The notes below the pieces were generated by a model. It made no database searches. It saw only the letters and a program-made list of their open reading frames with translations, and was not told where the DNA came from. Below are positions 14,276-20,374 of a stretch of 20,374 bases of DNA, one piece after another; position 1 is the first letter of the stretch, and each line of letters opens with the position of its first letter. Source of the DNA: a virus. The translations under genes were made by a program, and so were the position numbers. Where the stretch lies: positions 1-20,374 of IMG/VR virus record IMGVR_UViG_3300032282_001374; one strand, given 5' to 3'.

Positions 14276-17049
14276 TGGCACAGATTATTGACCTAGGCAA
14301 ACTTCGGTTTGTTTTTAAGGGAACCTACTCTGGCTCAACAACCTACGAGCTAAACGATGTAGTTCGTTACGGTGGTAACCTCTATGTTTACAAGTACACA
14401 CTAGAGACAAGCGCAAACCTCCCAACCAACGCTACTTATTGGGACTTGATGATGGAAGGCATCTCTTTTAAAGGTACTTACAATAACTCCACTGCTTATA
14501 AAATTGGCGACCTTGTAACTGAAGGCGGTAAGGGCTTTATCTGTATCTTAGATTCAACAGGAAACCGCCCACCTAATGGAACCTATTGGACAACTATTGT
14601 AGACGGCCTTCAATACGAAGGCGAATACTCAGGTTCTACAACTTATCAAGTAAACGACGTAGTTAGCTACGGTGGTTCTGCATACATTAATATTCTTCGA
14701 TCAACTGGAAACGCCCCAACAGATACCACTTACTGGAATCTATTTGTTAACGGTGCTTACCCAGATCAAAGTAGTAAAGCAACATTTATTTTAACAACAA
14801 ACGGCACTGCCGTTGCTTGGACAGACACGCCAACTTTAACCACTCTTGCAACTCGTGCAGATATCACTGTTGGTGGCGACGTAATAGCTCAAGGAAGCGT
14901 TGAAGTAAGCGGCCGTGCGGTATCTATTACTAACAAGGTAATTTCTTCTAACACAGCAACCGTGACTACTTCTGCAAAACATTATTTTGACGTTGGTGAC
15001 ACTGTTACTGTAGCTGGCGTAGGCGCTGGTTGGAACGGTACTAACATTCTTACTGGCGTAACTGATACTACATTTAGTTTCTTTACCTCAGCTGCAAACT
15101 CAGCATCTGCTGCTGTATCACCAGCTGGAACTGGAACAGTAGTAGGACACATTGTTGACGGAGGAAATCTTTCAGTAGCGGGTTCAACCACGCTTACAGG
15201 ACTGCTAAACGCTAATGGCGGAATCGCTGTCAACACAAACAAATTCACAGTAGACGCTACTACTGGAGATACTGTAGTAGATGGCGACTTCCATGTAGAG
15301 GGAACTCCTTACTTTGGAGCAAATGCTGTAACAGTTGCAGAGACTAATGGCGCTAACGTAAAATCAACCTCATTTAAGGCCCGTACCTCTAACGTAGCCA
15401 CGATTACTACCGCGGCAGTTCACAACTTCTACCCATTTCAAAAGGTTATTGTTGCAATTGGCGATGCCACATTTGACGGCGAAGTAGAAATTATTGCTAC
15501 CCCTACAACCACTACCTTTACCTATGCTAACGTTGGTACAAACTTAGCTTCAACAGCAGCCTCTGGCTCTGGAAAGCAAGTAAGCGCCGTAACTGGATTT
15601 ACTAACCTAATTGCATTTGCTGAGATTGACGCAGCAGATGACTACGCTCAGTTCTCAATCCAAAATACAGCCGCTGGCGTTAACTCTTCCTCAGACTTCC
15701 AAGCATATGCAAACAATGGAACAGATTTTTCTGGTTACATTGATATGGGTATCACATCGTCTGTCTTTAATGACCCAGAGTTTACAATCACTGGTCCTAA
15801 CGATGGTTACATATTTATGACTGCTCCTGTAGGAACTACAGGTAACGGTAACCTTGTTCTTGCAACAGGTGGCTACGGAGCTCAAAATAAAATTATCTTT
15901 GCCGCTGGTGGCCTTGATTCTAACTCTTCACAAATGGTTATTACTCCCAATGCAAACGTAAAAATTAACATCGCTACCCCATCTACATCTGCAACAACTG
16001 GAGCATTCCAGGTAGTTGGTGGCGTGGGTATCTCTGGTGACATGAACATTGCGGGTAACGTTAACATTGTTGGTACTATCTCGTTCGGTGGTTCTGGAAC
16101 AACGGTTACAACTAACAACCTATCTGTTGGTGAGCCAATGATCTTCTCTGGTGCTGGTAACCAAGCAGATATTATTGACGAAGGTATGATCTTTGAATAC
16201 GCCAAGACCGTATCTGCAATTACTAACACAGTAACTAACAAGGCCCTTACATCTAACGTAGCAACACTTACTACCGGAACTGCACACACCTACCGTGCCG
16301 GTGACGTAGTAGTTGTTTCAAGCGTGGATGCAACCTTTAACGGTACTTACTCAATCATTGCGGTTCCTACATCAACAACCTTTACTTACGCTAAGACAGC
16401 CTCTAACGTAACTTCTGCTGCGGTATCTCCAGTAGGCGGAACTTCCGTAGCGGCTCGTCGTGAGTTTGCAGGTATAGTTCGTGACGCAGTCGATGCTGGC
16501 GGAAATGGAATCTTTAAAGTATTTACTGGCGCAACAACTAAGCCATCTACATCAGTTAACTTCTCAGAATCTGGCCTTACCTACGGAAACGTACAGGTTA
16601 ACAACTCAATCGTTGGTGGAACCCTTGCAGTAACTGGTAACTCAACCTTTACAGGTGATGTAACTATTGCTGGTAACCTCAAGGTTCAAGAAATGTCCGA
16701 AGATGTTATCGACGTAGCGCTTTCTTCTAACGTTGCTGCACTTGACTACTCAACAGGTAATATCTTCTGGATTACCTCAACACCTTCTGCTGCTATGACT
16801 TGGAGCATTACAAACGCACCAACAGTTAACGGTCGTACATTTACAATCACTGGTTTTGTAACTCAAGGTGCTACTGGATACATCCCATCAACTCTAAACG
16901 TTAACGGCTCTGCTGCTACAATTAAGTGGTTTGGTGGAACATCTCCTACACCAACATCATCTTCAGGCAAGATTGATATCTTTAACTTCACCCTCATCTA
17001 TCGTGGATCTGCTTGGACAGCTCTAGGTAACGCATCAGTTAACTTCTAA
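14275..17049 (+). CDS. Modular tail fibre/host-recognition protein
   Basis: The 924-aa protein is visibly modular. Residues 12-160 hold three tandem carbohydrate-binding-like repeats of about 50 residues (FKGTYSGSTTYELNDVVRYG at 14, FKGTYNN at 65, YEGEYSG at 114), each with Y-x-x-x-D-x-V, an aromatic strand and P-x4-YW. Three copies of a second module (about 221-290, 368-436, 656-725) share SN(T/V)AT(V/I/L)TT, then a GD-x-V-x-V type strand and TTF(T/S). A central domain (about 445-565) with DYAQFSIQNTAAGVNSSSDF and GYIDMGITSS matches a type known from cyanophage fibres. The C-terminal 120 residues (SEDVIDVALSSNVAALDYST, then IKWFGGTSPTPTSSSGKIDI) form a beta tip. The TAATG start couples it to the upstream gene. 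Binding to surface glycans is inferred. Confidence 0.87.
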   Translation: MAQIIDLGKLRFVFKGTYSGSTTYELNDVVRYGGNLYVYKYTLETSANLPTNATYWDLMMEGISFKGTYNNSTAYKIGDLVTEGGKGFICILDSTGNRPPNGTYWTTIVDGLQYEGEYSGSTTYQVNDVVSYGGSAYINILRSTGNAPTDTTYWNLFVNGAYPDQSSKATFILTTNGTAVAWTDTPTLTTLATRADITVGGDVIAQGSVEVSGRAVSITNKVISSNTATVTTSAKHYFDVGDTVTVAGVGAGWNGTNILTGVTDTTFSFFTSAANSASAAVSPAGTGTVVGHIVDGGNLSVAGSTTLTGLLNANGGIAVNTNKFTVDATTGDTVVDGDFHVEGTPYFGANAVTVAETNGANVKSTSFKARTSNVATITTAAVHNFYPFQKVIVAIGDATFDGEVEIIATPTTTTFTYANVGTNLASTAASGSGKQVSAVTGFTNLIAFAEIDAADDYAQFSIQNTAAGVNSSSDFQAYANNGTDFSGYIDMGITSSVFNDPEFTITGPNDGYIFMTAPVGTTGNGNLVLATGGYGAQNKIIFAAGGLDSNSSQMVITPNANVKINIATPSTSATTGAFQVVGGVGISGDMNIAGNVNIVGTISFGGSGTTVTTNNLSVGEPMIFSGAGNQADIIDEGMIFEYAKTVSAITNTVTNKALTSNVATLTTGTAHTYRAGDVVVVSSVDATFNGTYSIIAVPTSTTFTYAKTASNVTSAAVSPVGGTSVAARREFAGIVRDAVDAGGNGIFKVFTGATTKPSTSVNFSESGLTYGNVQVNNSIVGGTLAVTGNSTFTGDVTIAGNLKVQEMSEDVIDVALSSNVAALDYSTGNIFWITSTPSAAMTWSITNAPTVNGRTFTITGFVTQGATGYIPSTLNVNGSAATIKWFGGTSPTPTSSSGKIDIFNFTLIYRGSAWTALGNASVNF

Positions 17050-17059
17050 GGAGCACTAA

Positions 17060-18079
17060 ATGCCTTTGTTTAGCAGCCAGCGCTCCGTTAACGGGGTGTT
17101 TAGCGCCCGTAAGAAGTCGGGCGGTGTTTTGCCCTACTTGACTCGTCAAGTTATTACAACGGGATTTGTTGCTGGAGGGTACAAAGACTCGGTGGCTTGG
17201 CAGAATGTCAACTCTTTTGACTTTGCATCAGAGACCACGACTGGTCGTGGAAACATTCTTACACACTCTGGTGGGTACATTACCGGTGCTATGAACCGTA
17301 CCTATAGCTACACAATTGGATCTTCTGGTACAGGCTCTTCTGGCATGGCTGCATCTGGTGGCGTAAATAAATGGAACCATAAAACTTACGCGATGGTAAC
17401 TACGCAAACCGCACCAGCTACTATGAACGATCCTGAGGCGGCTGTTCAATATGACCTATTAGGTACTGGCACCTTTGCTTGGGTTCAAACTAACACTGCA
17501 AATATGAATAAACTTGATATGACTACCGATACTTGGACTACATCTATCGGCACAGGCTTATCAACAAGTACATCTGGAGTTTCCTCTTATTGGAACGAAA
17601 CAGACGCTCTTTTTTGGGCAGATAGTACAACTTCCGCTGCTGCGGATGGTCAACGTAAATTTAACTTCGCAACCGTAACTGAATCAAACCCCGGAATCTC
17701 TCTAAGTACTTTCGGTAACCAAAAAGGTGTGCCTGGAAAAACTGGCTATGGTTGGGCTGGTAACGAAGGGTCTTACAGCGGTGGAAACAACATGCGTAGA
17801 TATAATTACACAACTAACTCCACATCCGTGCAGGGAGCAAAACCTGTAGCGGATTCTGGAGAAGAGAATTACTTTACTGGTCAAGCTATTGGCGTTACAT
17901 TGGGTTCATACACTGGTGCGGGACAAGTTCTCAATTCAGGAAAATATACCTACGCGACTGAATCTGGAACGCTTCTACCTTCAGGACAGTGGTACCGAGG
18001 AACACAGTCTGGAACTGGATCATCAGCCGGATCAGCTATCGCAGGGGCATCATCTGGTGCAGGAACTTGGAGTGACTAA
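17060..18079 (+). CDS. Propeller-like receptor-binding paralogue 1
   Basis: The 339-aa protein is preceded by AAGGAG (17049-17054). Residues 1-50 (MPLFSSQRSVNGVFSARKKS, then LTRQVITTG) are nearly the same as in the next gene and probably dock it to the virion. The rest divides into about six units of 40-50 residues, with a Gly/Ser/Thr-rich part ending in an aromatic strand and a (K/R)-F/Y-N-F/Y-x-T strand (KLDMTTDTW, KFNFATVTES, RYNYTTNST, KYTYATESG). This is a kelch-like beta-propeller pattern. The last 20 residues (GTQSGTGSSAGSAIAGASSG) are low-complexity and shared with the paralogue. No catalytic motif is visible. Placement after the large fibre suggests a receptor-binding or distal fibre subunit. 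Confidence 0.75.
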   Translation: MPLFSSQRSVNGVFSARKKSGGVLPYLTRQVITTGFVAGGYKDSVAWQNVNSFDFASETTTGRGNILTHSGGYITGAMNRTYSYTIGSSGTGSSGMAASGGVNKWNHKTYAMVTTQTAPATMNDPEAAVQYDLLGTGTFAWVQTNTANMNKLDMTTDTWTTSIGTGLSTSTSGVSSYWNETDALFWADSTTSAAADGQRKFNFATVTESNPGISLSTFGNQKGVPGKTGYGWAGNEGSYSGGNNMRRYNYTTNSTSVQGAKPVADSGEENYFTGQAIGVTLGSYTGAGQVLNSGKYTYATESGTLLPSGQWYRGTQSGTGSSAGSAIAGASSGAGTWSD

Positions 18080-19107
18080 TGCCTCTATTTAGCAGCCAAC
18101 GCTCAGTTAATGGTGTTTTTAGCGCACGTAAAAAGTCGAGTGGAGTAATCCCCTTTCTTACACGTCAAGTTATTACTACTGGCTACGTAGCAGCGGGCTA
18201 TAAAGACGGTGTTGCATGGCGTAACGTAAACGTGTTATCCCATACTACAGATACTTGTACAAACCTCGGTGATCTTCTTCAAGAAGCGGCTAACTACACA
18301 AAGGGCGCACAGACTAAAAATACCGCATACGTGTTTGCTACAAACGGCACTGGAACCCAAGGTGTTGGTGCGTTTACCTCTACTTCTTGCTTTAACATGC
18401 GTAACAACACTACAATGACTAAGAACAACAGCATGAACTCAGGCACAGCTATTGCTGATGGTGCAACTATTCAATCTACTGGACCAACGGGTGAGTACCT
18501 CTTTGCATACCATAACGGTAACAACACTGGCACTTTTACTCAAAAATTTAATATGACTACAGAAGTTTATGTTGGAACTATTTCCTCATCTATGACCCAA
18601 GGAACTGCTGGAAGCCACTGGGGGGAAAACCATGGTTATTGGTGGACAGACGACGGAACTGGACGAAAACTAGTATGGGCTACAGAATCTGAAACTACTC
18701 CAGCAACTTCTCCGGGTAACCACGGCCAACAAAAAGGTTTATCCGCAAAAACTGGTTTTGGGTATGGCGGTAATGAGGGCAACTATGGTTCTGGCCGTTA
18801 TTTCCGTAAATGGAATTACACAACTGAGGTAACTGTGTCAACACCACAGAAGCCTGTATGGTGGGGCGGAGAAGAAAATTTCAATACAGGTCAAACTGCT
18901 GGGTATATGCTTGGCCACTATAACGATACTGCTGGCGGAAACGCTTCCGGTGGTGGTCAAACAAATGACTCAGGAAAGTTTACTTACGCAACAGATACGG
19001 GCGTTAGAGGCGCTTTTGACCCAACAGGAACACAATCTGGAACTGGATCTGCAGCTGGTTCCCCAATTGGAGGCCGCTCATCGGGAGTAGGCTTCTGGCG
19101 CGACTAA
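18079..19107 (+). CDS. Propeller-like receptor-binding paralogue 2
   Basis: The 342-aa protein starts in a TAATG overlap with paralogue 1. Of the first 51 residues, 44 match the paralogue. The middle (about 52-210) shares only the spacing and strand pattern (KFNMTTEVY, KLVWATESE). The C-terminal half is again recognisable: QQKGLSAKTGFGYGGNEGNY, then WNYTTEV, GGEENFNTGQT, SGKFTYATDTG and GTQSGTGSAAGSPIGG. Codons differ at many synonymous sites, so the duplication is not recent. The pattern of fixed ends and variable centre fits alternative or heteromeric host-recognition subunits. Six kelch-like units are my estimate. Confidence 0.75.
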   Translation: MPLFSSQRSVNGVFSARKKSSGVIPFLTRQVITTGYVAAGYKDGVAWRNVNVLSHTTDTCTNLGDLLQEAANYTKGAQTKNTAYVFATNGTGTQGVGAFTSTSCFNMRNNTTMTKNNSMNSGTAIADGATIQSTGPTGEYLFAYHNGNNTGTFTQKFNMTTEVYVGTISSSMTQGTAGSHWGENHGYWWTDDGTGRKLVWATESETTPATSPGNHGQQKGLSAKTGFGYGGNEGNYGSGRYFRKWNYTTEVTVSTPQKPVWWGGEENFNTGQTAGYMLGHYNDTAGGNASGGGQTNDSGKFTYATDTGVRGAFDPTGTQSGTGSAAGSPIGGRSSGVGFWRD

Positions 19108-19122
19108 TGATAGGATCACTAC

Positions 19123-19923
19123 ATGGAAAACAAAACAAGCTACGAAATGACCTCAGCAAAAGAGCGGTACGACCAACTTCTTAAAGAGATGTCCAGCACC
19201 ACGGACGGACTTGATGATCGCTCAAAGGAAATCTTAGATTTAGCCCTACACACCGATCACAACACCCCGTACTTTAAGATTAAGCACTTTGTTGGGGATG
19301 CTCAAATCACTCCGTACGCAAAGTACCGTCAATTCCTCCTTGAAATCCGTTCTCGTGAAGAAATCATTGAGAACCTTCTTATGAACATTGCTAAGCAAGA
19401 AGCTCAGATTGAAGTTACAAGAGAAGAGCTAGCCGAGGCTGAAACCCCGGCACGTGCAAAACTTAAAGAGTTTGATCTAGTAACAAACCGTAATGATTTG
19501 ATCAAGATCCACCGCAGACTGTCTTCAGCCTACGCTGAGCGTGAGAACTTCTTACGGGCTATGCGAGAGATGTACGATAGCGGTGAGGCCTTCCTTCCAG
19601 ACGGAACTGACCTTAAAGACGTTATGAATAACCCAGAGTTGACTGAAGCACACGAGCGTGACCTATGGCGCAACCGTCTAGGAAAGCAAGCTGCTTTAGA
19701 TATTCTTACCACTGGAAAAATTGGTACGGGCAACATGGACGCTATCACAATGATGGGTGAAGATGATGCTGTATACGCTTTAAACGTAGCTATGGATTGG
19801 TCTTTGCGAGTTAATACCGCACTAGAGACTCTTCAAGCCAACGCAGTTAAAGAGCTAAGTGATGGTAGGGATTTTGATTTGAAGTTAAACAGCCCCGCCG
19901 TAACACCAAAAGAACTACAGTAA
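19123..19923 (+). CDS. 266-aa helical hypothetical protein downstream of fibres
   Basis: The ATAGGAT ribosome site is 9 nt before ATG 19123. The product is soluble and mostly helical. A conserved-looking block, TPYFKIKHFVGDAQITPYAKYRQFLLEIRS, spans about residues 48-77 (in two strands and a helix). It is followed by a coiled coil (78-115, EEIIENLLMNIAKQEAQIEV), a second helix-rich part (116-180) and an acidic end. No enzyme motif is seen. I recognise the block as a recurrent phage hypothetical but cannot name a function. Position after fibre genes suits a fibre assembly chaperone or a structural adaptor. It overlaps the next gene by one base (TAATG). Confidence 0.75.
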   Translation: MENKTSYEMTSAKERYDQLLKEMSSTTDGLDDRSKEILDLALHTDHNTPYFKIKHFVGDAQITPYAKYRQFLLEIRSREEIIENLLMNIAKQEAQIEVTREELAEAETPARAKLKEFDLVTNRNDLIKIHRRLSSAYAERENFLRAMREMYDSGEAFLPDGTDLKDVMNNPELTEAHERDLWRNRLGKQAALDILTTGKIGTGNMDAITMMGEDDAVYALNVAMDWSLRVNTALETLQANAVKELSDGRDFDLKLNSPAVTPKELQ

Positions 19924-20374
19924 TGTTCGCGGCAGTACACATTGATGACGTAGCTCATTTGCAAGCTAATCCAAAAGTTTGGGATGAACTGCAAGTGTGC
20001 GGTTCATTTATGTTTTGGATAATTATGCCTATAGATAAAGTTCCTTTATCTTTGCCTTATATTGAACTTACTGAGTACGAGGCTATGGGGTGGAAGTTTA
20101 AAGGCGTTAACCGCGGGTACATAACGGTTTACGAGGATTCAAACCTATTCGAGCAAGTGCCCTTTGAAAAATGGGTACAGCACCCTAAGAAAAACAAGGC
20201 TACTGGCAACCCCATATTGAAACCAATGAGATATAAGTATACGATGACCCAAGAAGACATAGAGCAAGGAATTGCTTTCGGACAAAAGATGGAGCCACAT
20301 GTTCAGCGTGCCCTTAAATCCCAAGCTAGACGTGAAAAACTTGGACGAATTCGTCGCTTTTTTAAGCGAATGTA
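19923..20374 (+). CDS. Hypothetical protein, 3' truncated by the window end
   Basis: ATG 19923 shares a base with the previous stop (TAATG), and the frame stays open for 150 codons to the window edge. The visible part starts MFAAVHIDDVAHLQANPKVW. It has a hydrophobic aromatic strand region (CGSFMFWIIMPI), an acidic-aromatic middle (YIELTEYEAMGWKFKGVN) and a strongly basic helical end (SQARREKLGRIRRFFKRM). It has no family match that I recognise. The coupling shows it belongs to the same transcript as the coiled-coil gene. Confidence 0.75.
   Translation, partial: MFAAVHIDDVAHLQANPKVWDELQVCGSFMFWIIMPIDKVPLSLPYIELTEYEAMGWKFKGVNRGYITVYEDSNLFEQVPFEKWVQHPKKNKATGNPILKPMRYKYTMTQEDIEQGIAFGQKMEPHVQRALKSQARREKLGRIRRFFKRM

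Noticed and set aside
15882-16289. Minus-strand 135-codon ORF within the large fibre gene
   Set aside because: The repeat-rich plus-strand fibre frame is continuous over 924 codons; the opposite frame lacks a start context and any domain pattern.

Overview
The window is a continuous stretch of a tailed double-stranded DNA phage genome (Caudoviricetes); no bacterial chromosome is visible. Diagnostic genes are a terminase large subunit with intact ATPase and nuclease motifs, an SPP1 gp6-like portal, a coiled-coil scaffold, an N4-gp56-type major capsid protein, a head-tail adaptor, a collagen-like fibre protein and several large fibre or receptor-binding proteins. Base composition is moderate (roughly mid-40s percent GC by eye). 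Fibre domains resemble those of aquatic (cyanophage-type) viruses, and the lysis lipoprotein has a form I associate with uncultured aquatic phages. The host cannot be fixed from the window. A freshwater actinobacterium is a reasonable guess from the lysozyme, portal and scaffold style, but it is inference.

Layout. (1) 1-1775: the end of an Ala/Gly-rich protein, then a tightly overlapping module of a 56-aa two-helix membrane protein, a 68-aa lipoprotein, a 136-aa two-helix membrane protein, a CHAP endolysin and a 31-aa single-helix protein. (2) A terminator serving both strands, then the only minus-strand gene, a secreted lysozyme/transglycosylase. (3) A 231-bp divergent regulatory region with three inverted repeats. 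(4) 2571-5788: five small genes (one with a CxxC...HxC motif, one with a KTSC-like domain) leading into the terminase. (5) 5789-10943: a 134-aa unknown, an 89-aa basic protein, portal, scaffold, capsid and a 121-aa unknown. These are separated by leaders with repeated motifs and by stable hairpins. (6) 10944-19107: an adaptor fused to a fibre-docking-like domain, the collagen-like protein, two small beta-rich proteins, a 924-aa modular fibre and two tandem propeller-like paralogues. (7) 19123-20374: a coiled-coil protein and a gene running off the end.

How the genes work together. Terminase, portal, scaffold and capsid protein form the packaging and head-assembly set. The adaptor closes the head and may anchor fibres, and the collagen, modular fibre and propeller proteins probably form host-recognition structures. 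No tail tube, tape measure, sheath or tail chaperone genes are seen, so these lie outside the window or the tail is short. Holin-like proteins, the endolysin and the separately controlled secreted lysozyme probably cooperate in host lysis. The most notable points are the divergent lysozyme unit with its palindrome-rich control region, a leader motif repeated before three structural genes, recurrent interruptions in the collagen-like protein, and the tandem propeller paralogues, which are conserved at both ends and divergent in the middle.
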